From Paramecium pentaurelia (Eukaryota > Ciliophora > Oligohymenophorea > Peniculida > Parameciidae), in assembly GCA_905183005.1 (NCBI GenBank), contig CAJJDO010000014.1, positions 63,281 to 127,280 on the forward strand: a stretch of 64,000 bases of DNA, read 5' to 3'. Below are positions 47,893 through 59,040 of the stretch, one piece after another. Position 1 is the first letter of the stretch. Every line of letters starts with the position of its first letter. The notes beneath the pieces were generated by a model. The model did no database searches. It was not told where the DNA came from and was given only the letters and a program-made list of their open reading frames with translations. Position numbers and translations under genes: made by a program.

Positions 47893-47915
47893 TTTAATTA
47901 ATTTTATTTTGTTAT

Positions 47916-49403
47916 ATGGGTAACAATATGACAGTGAATTGGAGTGAATAATTAAAACACTCTTTTGACTTGTATGAAACCAATTCTAAGCATAATGTTC
48001 TTGGAAATATTGATATTTATTAATATATACCAGACAATAAAGTCAAAATCTTTAGTAAACATGATTATTCAAATTTTATTAGGTAAAATTGCTTATGTCC
48101 CTGATAAAGAGTATTTCCTTTAAAAAACTAAATTTAAACATCCAAATTTGCTTAGAGCTTTGGCTATAGAGAAATGTTCAGGATCATGTAGTGGAGACAA
48201 AGATTTATACAAAGTCTATTATGATTATCCAGGAATTTGCACTTTTGAACAGATTATAAGTGAAAAGTATGAATTCTATATTTAAGATAAAGAAATAAAA
48301 AGTTTACTGAATCAGCCATTTGGAATATAATTTTCTAAGTAGTTGATTGTGCAGAATATTTACAATCTCACTATAAGACTATTGGTAATATAAATCCTAA
48401 ATCTATCTATGTGTTAAATGACGGCCTCAAAATATTTGTAATCTAAAATATCATGATAGGAAGTTAATCATATTTTTAATGTTGAATCATCTTACGAATA
48501 AGCACTCAAAAATTAAATTGCCATATTGTCTCCAGAACAAATAGAATAGCTTCAAAGAGATATACCTATTCCATCAGTTAATGGTTTCAAGAGTGATGTT
48601 TATGCATTTGGAATAGTCCTGCTATGTCTAACTACACTGAATAATTATACTAAATTTTACACTCCTAATTAAGAATTGGACAAGAATCAAATATATTTGA
48701 ATCTACAGTAGATAAAAATGCAATATTCAGAACTCTTATATGGTTTAATTTAGAAAATGCTTCTTGAGAATCCCTAAGAAAGATAATCTTGGATTGATAT
48801 CAAAGTAAAATCATTTTCTTAAATTAGAGATTCATTGACCCATTTAAGATTTTAGAAGAAAAAGATTAACCATTCTATTCAGATCTGAAATTATGCCCTT
48901 AAGTCATAAATAAAGTAAATAGTCCTTCAATTGAAACAGTTAAATTAAACACATAAACCTCTTAGAAATAGGTTCCAATAGTTTTATCACCAAATACTAC
49001 ACCCAGAGTTTTGTAAAGTTGTTAATAATTAACAATTGCTCCAACTCAAACTATACAATAAATTTATGCTCCTACTAATATATCACACAGAAATTAATAA
49101 GTTTAATAGAGTTTAGAATTTCAATAACCTTAAATCAACTCTACTACAACCTTTGCAAAACAGATTTCAAATTTACCTTCATAAAGAGGAGGTTCTATCA
49201 GAGATTTGACCTATAAAACACCTTGTTTTCCTTAAAATTCAAAATCATAATAATAATCGTTTCAAGCACTTACAATACCTCCTTAATCAATGCCTCCTTA
49301 ATCAATGCCTCCTAATTCAATTCTTCCTTAATCAATGCATCCTAATTCAACATAGGGAAATACATTTTACAATCCCCTATCAGCAAGGGCAATATAAAGT
49401 TGA
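47916..49403 (+). CDS. probable N-myristoylated pseudokinase with Pro/Gln/Ser tail
   Basis: Four introns (28, 20, 22, 23 nt) leave 464 residues. It begins MGNNMTVN, a candidate N-myristoylation site. The kinase fold is recognisable: LRALAIEKCSG beta region, the E-helix AIWNIIFQVVDCAEYLQSHY, FKSDVYAFGIVLLCL and LLENPQERQSWIDI. The catalytic loop reads TIGNINPKSIYVL, with neither His-Arg-Asp nor catalytic Asp, and the DFG site reads FEV. It is therefore predicted to lack catalysis. The tail (~300-464) is Pro/Gln/Ser-rich with tandem PPQSM units. Membrane-anchored scaffold or allosteric role is inferred. Starts 23 nt after the PP2C stop. Confidence 0.75.
49278..49350 (+). repeat. tandem 15-nt coding repeats (PPQSM/PPNSI)
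   Basis: About five degenerate units of cctccttaatcaatg lie in frame within the pseudokinase tail and encode PPQSM-type pentapeptides, a slippage-prone low-complexity region. Confidence 0.8.
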
Positions 49404-49854
49404 TATTGATATTCATTTAAATAATCAAATTATAATTTTTTTCAGAAGTCAATCCTTTTTCATAATAATATTAAATATAATTTTATTACATCTCAACATC
49501 TATCTAAAATATCTTTTGATAATTTATAGATCCATTCATATAACAAGTAAAAATAAAAAATAATTCTTCCATTATTTTTTTTTGTCAATAATAATGAAAT
49601 AGAAGAATAAAAGGTGCAAATTTTATAAACTAAAATCATTCAGGAAATTTTTGAATATGTTCAAATCATAATAGAAAATATTCAGTTTCATTTAGCAAAT
49701 TTATAGAAATATAAATCCAATAATCATATAATTAACAAATCTATTTTTGAATTTAATTAAATAATATAAAATTAGTTATAAATAAGCCTTTAAGATTTTG
49801 ACAAAATATAAATAGAACAATATTAAAAAAAACATGTGATTATTTTAATAATAT
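49404..49854. other. convergent spacer, no gene seen
   Basis: About 450 nt of A/T-rich sequence between two convergent stops. No frame with credible content on either strand. Confidence 0.5.
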
Positions 49855-51309
49855 TCAACTCTTTAAGTAAACAATTATGCAAGTAATGTCATCTCTAGCT
49901 AAACTATGTCTCTTCCAAGCATTAATAGATTCAGCCATCAATCTATCTGCAGCTAAATCAATATTTTCTTTTTCAATAAATGGAGTTACTACATTCATTA
50001 CATCTTCATTTGAAAGATATTCCCAGACTCCATCAGATGCAATTACAATACATTAGTCATATTATTTTAAAGTGAATTCAAATATTTCTGGATCAGCTGT
50101 TACTCCTGCTTAAGCACCTACTTTATCACCTAAACTTCTTGTCATTGCTAATCCTGGAGCATCAATATAAGATAGCCAAACTCTTTCAGGACCAATTGAA
50201 TTTCCATAATAATCTATGATATATTATTATCTAACCTTTTTAACTTTCAACTCTTCCTCCTGCTTAAATAATTCTTTATTTTTCATCTTCCACATTTGGT
50301 TTATGGTCTCTTGTAATTTAAATTGCCTTCCAATTCCCATCTTGATTTCTACATATAATAGCACGAGAATCTCCTACATTTGCTGTCCAAAGTTAGTCTT
50401 TTTTAATAATAACGGAAACGGTAGTAGATCCTGATAAAGATGTATCTGTTTCAGAATCCCATATCTCCTTATTAGTTAATTCGAATGCTTTTTAAATCAC
50501 TTTGTTTTTATTGTCCTCTTTACTTAAAAAGGATTCGAGATGTCTGGGTAATGCTTACCTTATATATTGAGATACTAAATGTCCATTAGTGCCATGACCA
50601 TCACATACTCCAAACATACTATAACCTAAACTTACTTATTTTGAATATATTTACTTTTCCAAACAATTAGGTAATACTATACCAGAATCTTGATTAGTTT
50701 TTGATGTTTTATTAGCTTAACATCCAGCTTTTGTTTTAAAAGCATATTATCCTCCATTCCATGTTTTTGCCATTAATCTTTTTTTATTTAATGACAATTA
50801 TCTTTCTGGACTCTATTATCTTCTTTCAGGAGTCACACTATTATAATGGATTATTGCATCTTCTAATCTAATTTTTATTATTTCATCTTCAATATTTACT
50901 TTAATTATTTTGGTACTTCACTTTTTGCTTCTAATTTTGGCAATCTATTATGAGGTTTAGTGCCATTTGAAAGATTCAGCAATTCTAATTTAATAAAATT
51001 CAATACTTTAATCACTTTGTAATTCTGCTTTTTTAAAATTAGGTAAACTTGGAAGAGATACTTTTTAATTCATTTTTGGTTCAAAATCATCATTCTTATA
51101 ACGACGTTGCACATTTCCTTTCAGAGTTCTACTAATTTGGATATTGATACCTATGAATTTCTAATTGATTTTCAATTGAAGTATGTTTAGGTGGTTTCAA
51201 ATCTAAAATAAGAAATTATAAGATTGATTAATATAAGGGTATTATTGATAAATCATATGCTGTCATTAGTACCTGATAAATCTGAGACCTTTTTATTACT
51301 GTTGCTCAT
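49855..51309 (-). CDS. PP2C-type protein phosphatase, second copy
   Basis: The catalytic part is clear: YSMFGVCDGHGTNGHLVS, SLSGSTTVSVIIKKDQ, WTANVGDSRAIIC, ITRDHKPNVEDEKQR, LAMTRSLGDKVGAQAGV, CIVIASDGVWEYLSNEDV and RDDITCIIVYLKS. Introns of 22, 22, 32 and 22 nt plus a first intron give 428 residues in phase only if the first intron is about 70 nt, far above the local norm, so the N-terminal ~15 residues are uncertain. The middle N-terminal part is basic and disordered. It differs from the PP2C at 46506 in motif details (DGHGTNG versus DGHGG) and is not a recent duplicate. Confidence 0.88.
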
Positions 51310-51615
51310 ATAAATTTATTAAATTAAATAAAACTAATTATAATTATACATTTCATTTCGTTATTTAACAGTATCATAAATCTTTCATTCATATTTAATA
51401 TAGAAATAAAACTTTATTTAAAAATTCTTATACTTTGAATTCCTATTAAATTTTCTAAAAAAAGTTCAATAAAATAATCACAAATAATTGATGATTTATA
51501 TCAATCAGAAACTTTACAATAATTTGATCTAAACAATGTCAACAAATTCAAAAGAAATAGTTTTATATTATAAATATATATCAAAATAATATGACTTTCA
51601 AATATGTATAATTGA
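51310..51615. other. spacer, no gene seen
   Basis: About 300 nt of A/T-rich DNA between two minus-strand genes; no open frame with credible content. Confidence 0.5.
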
Positions 51616-51865
51616 TCAACTATCTAAGTAACATTTTGAATTCTTGCATTCCTTATTAACTTGATCACACATTTTTTTGCATTGTTATTAACTCTCTAAA
51701 GATTATCTCATTTGAGATTATGCACATGTATATATACAAATATTAATCTAAGAATCACATTTTGCTTAGCATTCTTTAACTTTACTTGTAAGAACTAAAA
51801 TCAATTAATCATATACCTCCGCTAATGAGAAAAATCAACATAATGATAAAGACTTTAATATTCAT
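51616..51865 (-). CDS. small secreted cysteine-rich protein, 75 aa
   Basis: One 22-nt intron splits the gene after a clear signal peptide (MNIKVFIIMLIFLISG). The mature part has eight Cys in spaced pairs (ECQAKCDSQ, CIYTCAQ, CKKMCDQVNKECKN, KCYLD), as in disulfide-stabilised helical peptides with repeated CxxxC pairs. It is far too short for ordinary ORF calling and is split by its intron. Role unknown: a surface, trichocyst-associated or secreted signalling peptide are all possible. Upstream is a 415-nt spacer. Confidence 0.7.
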
Positions 51866-52280
51866 TTTTATTAATATAAGATAAATATAACAAGATAATG
51901 ATATAAAAACATTAATCGATTTGGAACTTAAATACAAATATACCTAATAATCTTAAATAACTTAAGGCATCATTCTATAATTTAAATATATAAATGTAAG
52001 TTCCATTTTTTTTAATTATTTCTTCTTTAAGCAAATAATTTGATTAAATCAATTTAAATGTCTCAAATAGTTTAAAATTAATAAATAATAGTTAAATGAA
52101 TTCACTCTGTTTTCTGATTTATATTCAAACAAATTTCTATTTTAAGAGATTAATTGAATACTATATAATATGAATTGATTATTAATTAAATACAATTTCA
52201 ATTTATAAGAAAACTATATTAACTTAACTTAAAATTATAAAAACTACTCCTATTTAAAAAGATTTATTACAGAATTATTA
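51866..52280. other. spacer, no gene seen
   Basis: About 415 nt, highly A/T-rich, containing the promoter of the small Cys-rich gene. Nothing else recognised. Confidence 0.5.
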
Positions 52281-52554
52281 ATGAATTGTAGAAAAGATTA
52301 TCAAATAGAATTATTAATTAATAGTTCATTAAGAATCAAATATCAGATTGTTAACTAATATCTAAACTAACATATTAGAAATAGTGTAAAGTGATAAATT
52401 TAAATAATTGATAGATCTTAAGATTAAATTTAGAGGACTGGATAATTTAAATTATTATGTAGAGGATGTAGAATTAAACCATAGTAAAATATTAATTACC
52501 TTACAATTAAATGAATTCAATCAATATTTTATGAAAATTCATGAACTAATTTGA
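52281..52554 (+). CDS. possible small hypothetical protein with unresolved intron
   Basis: ATG 52281 opens a frame (MNCRKDYQIELLINSSLRIK), and a second frame reads well to TGA 52552-52554 (FRGLDNLNYYVEDVELNHSK). They join only with a 31-nt intron with a GTGT donor or a 37-nt intron, both outside the usual pattern here. Product unknown; it could also be a relic. Confidence 0.35.
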
Positions 52555-52746
52555 AAATGAATCTATATTCTAAAAATTGAGACAATAAGTGCTATAATAA
52601 AGAATATAGAAATTTAAGATTTTTATCAATTTGTTAAGCAGATATTAATTTTATGTCGTTAATATTTTTTTATATTGGTGAAATTGGAACTCATTTAAGA
52701 GTTAGTTTTAAATTTATGTTAATAATTATATTTAAATTTGTAATAG

Positions 52747-53025
52747 ATGTTGAGATGTGACTTATCATGTAAGGGTGAAAAAAATAGCCATAATGAATTT
52801 ATTATTTGGATAGAGAATCATGAAAATGAAAGAGAGTAAATAAAAGTACATCTTGATGAAACAATTAGTGAAATCAAAGGTAAGATATTTAATGGAATTG
52901 AGCCTAAAAAATCATAAATATATCATAAGAGGAATAAACTTCAGAATTAATAGACAATTCGATAATGTGGATTGAAAGAGAATGATAAGCTATATATAAT
53001 TTATGGATAAAATATAAAAGAATGA
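52747..53025 (+). CDS. small protein with a ubiquitin-like domain, 92 aa
   Basis: Intronless frame from ATG 52747 to TGA 53023-53025. Residues ~34-87 follow the ubiquitin fold: QIKVHLDETISEIKGKIFN (strand 2 and main helix), then GIEPKKSQIYHKRNKLQNQQ (the loop before strand 3 and the short strands) and TIRQCGLKENDKLYIIYG, matching the T-x-x-x-x-G-I/L...D-x-L-x-L pattern. No terminal Gly-Gly is seen (ends GQNIKE), so it is not a processed modifier; it is probably a ubiquitin-like adaptor fragment or a stand-alone UBL protein. The N-terminal ~33 residues contain two Cys and no known motif. Confidence 0.6.
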
Positions 53026-53250
53026 AAGAAAAGTGAATAAAATAATACCATTATTATGATTATTAATTAATCCTTAATATTTGTCAATAGGCAACTAAAA
53101 ACATAGTTAGTTTTTATTTTTAATACATAAATATAATATAAACAAAAAATCATTTGTAATATTTGAATTCAAGAAGGTTCTTCATCATAAAGTTACTTAA
53201 TTCTTTATTATTACAATTACCATTTTAGTTACATATTCTCACAAATAAGT

Positions 53251-54489
53251 TCAAAATATGATTTTCGATTGAATTCTATTAAATATTTTTAAAAATTTAC
53301 AAGTTTGTTATAAATTGCAGACCCAAATAACTAATGGAGACTGTTTGCAATTAAAATAAGTGTTAAAATCTAGAGTATTAGAATCATTTTCATAAAGAAA
53401 AATAGCATCAAGTTCTACATTTTTAATCATTCTTTTGCCTGTTATAGTATTTTTCATTTCTATTTTTCCTTTTATTAAAGTAATTGGCTTAGCTTTATCT
53501 ACTATATTGTCATTAAATTTCTAAAAGGCCAATTCAATAGGAAATAAAAAAGATTCTCCAATCTCTAAATTAGGAATTGTAATTTAATATTAATTTTAAT
53601 TTTGCAATTCAATCCATCCTTCGCTATGTATTTCAGAAATCATAATCTTTTCAAATGGAATATTTTATAAATTAGTTGAAATTGTTATAGTTACATCATC
53701 CCATAAATTAAATGGAAAATTAGCAAATATTTCCTCCAAATATTTATATACCTATTATTCATTAGTAATTATGTAATGTTTTCCAAATCTTAAATTTGTT
53801 ATAGTCGATAATTTTTTATTTGCATTTGAATTACTAAATCCAAATGAATCAATAGTGAAAATATCATAATTATATTCTAATTACTTTTTAATTTTAGTAA
53901 GTGCAATTTCATCTTAACCATCTGAAAATATGAGAATTCTTGCCCAATTATTTTTATTTTTTCTTTAATTAATAACATCAAATGCTATTTCTGTTCCTTT
54001 CCACAATTCAGTTGTACCAATACATTATAAATCATTAATAACAAATACAAAATATTCTTGAGTTTCTTATGTTACTTTTTATAAACCTGTTAACAGTTTA
54101 CCTTCATTATTGAAACTAATCAAACATAATCTATCTTATTCTCTCAAATTAGTTAATATTGAATGTAAGATTTGTTTCACATATTCAATTTTTTATCCTT
54201 ACATACTATTACTAATGTCAATTAAACAAAACTTATATTGATTAATATTTTACTAAATCTACACCAATCTAATCCAATTCTTCTAAAGTTTTTGTTCTTA
54301 ATTATAGAACAATAGGTATAGTTTGTTAAGTCAAATTTAATATATTGGACCCAGGGTTAAGAGAAAACATGTCAAATTATATATCATCATCAAGAGGCTA
54401 TTTATTAATGGAACTTCTGCTTGGAATACTTTATTGAGTTCTTTAACTGAATCTTTTTTTAGATTCACTTTAACTATTTTTTAGTTCAT
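53251..54489 (-). CDS. von Willebrand factor A domain protein (first of a tandem pair)
   Basis: Two introns (32 and 31 nt) leave 391 residues. The metal-ion-dependent adhesion site has the DxSxS form in LIDISNSMQG (~105), followed by DRLCLISFNNEG and the second MIDAS residue in IGTTELWKGTEIAF and ARILIFSDGQDE. A C-terminal beta region (WDDVTITISTNLQNIPF, GKIEMKNTITG) follows, as in copine-like and inter-alpha-trypsin-type vWA proteins of ciliates. The intron immediately before the MIDAS strand is in the same place as in its neighbour at 54748, showing common descent. Confidence 0.85.
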
Positions 54490-54747
54490 TATTTTCTTAT
54501 GTTTATGTTTGGAATTATTGATTAAGATTATGCATTGTATTTGATTTTTGGATAGGATTTTTCTTTTTTTATTGAAATGAAAAAGAAGATGATCCTCCAT
54601 CAGTTTCAAGTAAACCATAACTTCTCCATTTTGAGATATTGTGATCTAAGCTAACAGCACTCCTATATACAATTTATTTTATATTTACTCTGTAGACGGT
54701 ATTTACATATAAATATATATATAATTATAATATATTATTATTAATAA

Positions 54748-56625
54748 TCATGGTTTGCATTTTTTTGAATATTAGACCTTTTTAACCCACATCATTTATT
54801 TTTAATTTTAGAATTAAGATTATTCTTCTTATTGTAATTGAATTCCAGCAGCATCAAATTTAGCATTAATTCCTTATTAATTATAATTATTTGAAATAAT
54901 CTAATACATTTATTTACTACCAAATTTATTGAAATATTCTTATTTAGCTGCCTATTTAACTTATTAAAGATCTGACACAATATTCTTAACTTTTTCATTT
55001 AGCTATTGATTTTCTTAGACTTTTGAAATTAAAGAGTCGATCAAATTTATGGCTTATGTATTTTATCTATTCTAACATTTTTGTAAAGCATCTTTTATAA
55101 CCTCAGCTGATTCTACTCTAAATACTTATTCAGTTACAAAACTTAATAATTATCAATATTAAAGTACTAATCTTATTCTTCATTAAGATGTTAATTTTCA
55201 TCAATAAATCTTAAAACCAATTCAGCTTATTTTTCAATAGTCTGTCTAGTTTAGGAACTGGTGATCTATGCTAATGCTTTAAAGATGACTACATTATCTT
55301 ATTGTAACTTAAAAAATAATAATGAAAAAATACATTATTATTTATATAAGGTATGTTAAGTTTAAAAACAAAATCTCTTCTTTATCCTTCAGCTAAATAT
55401 GGTATCTTTAATTTTATAATTTAATTGTTTTGTTTCTCTTAGCCATAGAATTTAGATATAGTTATAGCATCATAAGGATTTTAAGTTTGATTTTATAAAG
55501 TTATTTAAATATCTGTAACTACCATAGAAGTTAGAGCACCTAATGCATCAACAAAAAATTCATCAAGTAGAGATATGTTGTTAACAAAATAGAAACTACC
55601 TTTTCCTAAATTAGAAATTTTAGTCATTAATTTAGCATCATGATCACTACCAAAACCAAAAGAATGAATTGTAAGAGTTTATTAATAATAAGCAAGTTAT
55701 TTTTGAAGTTTAAAAACTGCAGACTCATCCTATCCATCAGATAATACAAAAATTGCTGTCACATTATTAACACACTTTCTATATTTAATTTATTTTAAGG
55801 CCATTTAAGTACCTAAACTAATTTCAGTACCACCATTAGCTTAAATCTTTGAAATAATATCTGAATAATATGTTTTATTCTCATCAGTCACTCTTCTTAA
55901 ATTAGTTAATCTCTAACAAGTATCATCAAATTATATTAAACATAATCGATCTTTAGGACCTAAGAAATTGAGTAAGATATTTAATGTCTATTTTACCATC
56001 TCTATTTTATCTCCACTCATACTACCACTTCTATCAATTACACAAAGCTTACTTATATATAAATATTTACTAAATCTACTCCAACTTTAGAATGTTGTTA
56101 TTAATCCATATTAAATTAGTTTTATGCATCCCCTTCTATCTATTAAGGTACCTATTATTATTAATGTACTTCCTTAGCTTTAATACCAACTAAACATGAG
56201 AGTTCTTTCCTTTCATTGTATCTTACAGTCTTGAATTCAGAAGTCAAATAAAATTCAATATTTTCATTAATATTATAAACCTAGCCTTCTTAAAATTATT
56301 ATTGTTATTAAATCTAATCTGTATCCAAATTTTCATCATCATCAAATTATATTTATTTTGCATATTTATTATCGATATCCTCTTGCTCTACATAATCAAC
56401 TGTTTGCTATTGTAATTAAGATTATTATTGTTATTATTATTTCTTTAATTGTTATTATTTTTTCTTATTGTCTATCCTTTTATTATCATACTTTCCATTT
56501 CTCACTTTAACACCAAAGTAATCTAATTCTATACCAACTTATTTATTGCTTTAAACCACAGTTTCAAAGACCTAAGCTAATTGATTAGGAACTAATATTT
56601 CATTTAAAATTTCTTATTGAAGCAT
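54748..56625 (-). CDS. von Willebrand factor A domain protein (second of a tandem pair)
   Basis: Three introns (32, 26, 20 nt) leave 599 residues in phase. N-terminal Gln-rich region (LQQQTVDYVEQEDIDNK) includes a short poly-Q. The MIDAS is complete: CVIDRSGSMSGDKIEM, GGTEISLGTQMALKQ and VLSDGQDESAVF. A beta region follows (VVTDIQITLQNQ), then a helical coiled-coil tail (QAINLIDSLISKVQENQQL) ending SKKCKP. It shares intron position and layout with the gene at 53251, a diverged tandem duplicate. vWA proteins bind partners through metal; the target is unknown. Confidence 0.85.
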
Positions 56626-56676
56626 GATATTTATATAATTTTATTATGATTATTTATTAAGGATTTATAATATCTC

Positions 56677-58175
56677 TCAAAAAATATTGCAAGCTTCACA
56701 TCCTCCTGTTTTTGTTTGGACGATTTCTGTTGGTGGTTATTATTTTCTAAAATGAGATAATAATATATTAATTACAAATCTATCTATTCTTCTTCAGGTG
56801 TTTATTTCACTTCTATCATCTTGTTTTACTCTTGAATTTATTATTGTTATTCCTCTACTAAAACTTATTAAACTTTCATTTATTGGTTGTCTTAAACATC
56901 AATATTCTCATGTTATATTGTTTATACTATTTAAGGAACATATTACTAAAAATAGATTAAGAAATTATACTTGATTGTAACTTTTAGAAAAATCTAAATT
57001 ACTAAAGCTTGATTCTATTTGTTCTGTAAATTTATCATTTAAAATTTAGGCCTGTTGATAACTGTGAATTTTTTTGACCATTGCATCAGACATATATTAA
57101 TAACCTTTATGTATAGTATCTAAAAAGGTTATTCTATCTTTTAATATTTAAGCCTTTTCCTAATTTTTGCTGGTCTCTGATTATATTTATTATTTCTCAA
57201 TAGCAAGCTATAATATATTTATTAAATAAAACTTATTGTAACAATTTTTCATTAGAATGAATTAATTTAGAATGTTTCTCTACTTCTATCATTAAATCCA
57301 CAATCTTAAAGAAAGTAGTAATTTATGCTTTGATTGCTGGTGTTAAAATATCTGATGCTAAAATCTATTCCCTTTATTTTAATAAATTTTATGTTCTTTC
57401 AAATTCATCTTTTTTCATATCGACAGCTTTAACTTTTCCTAATCTTTCTTTGAAGTCTTAAGCTCCTTCAGCCTTTTCAAAGACTTATTCCTAAAAAGAT
57501 ATTTAAATTATATATATATACTTTGAAATTGTTCCAATAATAACTTGAGGCTGGTTCTTTATAAATCACAACTAAAGACCAAATCCACAATTCATTGACA
57601 GGACTCTCTTTATCTTTATTCTTTATATTCAATTACTCTATTAATTTGAATTATCATTTACTTAAATCATTGATACTCAATCCATTGGCTTCATCTTATC
57701 TCATTTTATTTAGCTTAATGATAGTCTTTTTAGTCTCTTGAATTTCATTTTGAAGTTGTTTTTCATCATGCTATGGAACTATAGCTTGTAATCTAGAAAT
57801 TTCTGCTTAAGATTATTTTAGGTCTGCTTCAATCTAACAGATATAATATTCATAATTATTACCTATTCTTTTTATTCTCTGTTGACTTTTAGATGTTATT
57901 AAAGTCTATTATTTTCAATTGTTAATGTCTCAATAATATTTTAAAGTGTTGATTTCTAAATTCATTTTCTATATTACCTCTCCTATGAAGTACTCTTTGT
58001 CTTAATGTAAGGAATCCCTAACAAATTATTCAAGGGCATTTAAACGATTGGATGTAAACTTTACAGCAGCTGTCTAATCACTGTGTTCTGGATTGATTTC
58101 TTTAAGCTACTATATTTAGAGGTTCTAAATTCAAATAAATGACATTTTTACTTTTAGATTATCAAGTTTGCTCAT
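56677..58175 (-). CDS. coiled-coil protein with terminal Cys motif
   Basis: Start ATG 58175 (MSKLDNLK, then a 27-nt intron). Further introns of 22 and 29 nt are clear; at least one more must exist to stay in phase. The body is heptad-patterned (LEQFVRDSLHQDKEYFIGE, QVLVEEQQQQIQEQNKMIE). The last exon ends TKTGGCEACNIF, a short Cys-x-x-Cys C-terminus that could bind a metal. Function unknown; long coiled coils in Paramecium are often basal-body or cortex proteins. Its start lies 16 nt from the stop of the gene at 58192. Confidence 0.7.
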
Positions 58176-58191
58176 AAATTATTAATATTTA

Positions 58192-58657
58192 TCATTTTTA
58201 ATTAATCCAGGATATATAGATGTATTATAATGATATCAAATCATTATCCTTATTCTAATCTCCCTTTAATCTTAATTATATTATCTTAAGTTTTATTGAG
58301 ATTTCTTTATTCGAATACTTTAAATTGCAAATTTCTATATTTAGAATTTCATAATCCTTCACTATTTTTAATATCATATTTCTTAAGTTTACATCCAAAT
58401 ACTATTCTAACTAAAGCCAATATCTCAATTAAGTCTCTGTTTAAATTAATTTCTAACATCTGCTTAAATCAAATACCAGAAGTGATGTTATATGTAATCC
58501 AAAATTATTACTATTGTTAATATCTATTTCAGCTAAACACTCATAATAACTATCTTAAAAGGCATCAGATTCATTTATAATGTATATTTTATCTAATATA
58601 ATATATTAATTGATCTATTCACTTACCTTTTGATTTTCTGTAATTATTGTTTCTCAT
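58192..58657 (-). CDS. hypothetical helical protein, 143 aa
   Basis: A 34-nt intron after the first ~10 codons (MRNNNYRKSK) joins to a long frame (FGLHITSLLVFDLSRCQKLI) ending SWINQK at TGA 58192-58194; the length is an exact multiple of three. The middle is helical and Leu/Lys-rich (LQLEQYLDVNLRNMIL). No recognised domain. The first exon is so short that the gene is easily missed. Confidence 0.6.
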
Positions 58658-59040
58658 ATAACAAAGAAGTGAAGGTACATATTATCTAACTCTGTATTAG
58701 ATATGTAATACAATAAGTGGGTACGATAAATTTTTTAGAAATTTAAAATAATCTTTCAGATTTTGAAGATATGTCTATGTACACTTACTCTTAAACCTGT
58801 AGGAAGACGATTATAATGATTCTTTTCCAAAAAATTTGATTTGATATGAGAATTTTAAAAAATATATTATAGAAGTGAGATTTAATTATAATAATTTATA
58901 CTTAATTGCAACGAGATAATATAGAAAAAAACATCTTTATTATTTATTTGAATTAGAATATTTATGTAATCCATTACTCATTAAGAGTTATATATAAAAA
59001 AGAGGTTAGAATATATAAATAACTATTATTTGTACTTATA
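58658..59040. other. spacer, no gene seen
   Basis: About 380 nt of A/T-rich DNA between two minus-strand genes; it should contain the promoter of the upstream-reading gene. No repeat or RNA seen. Confidence 0.5.
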
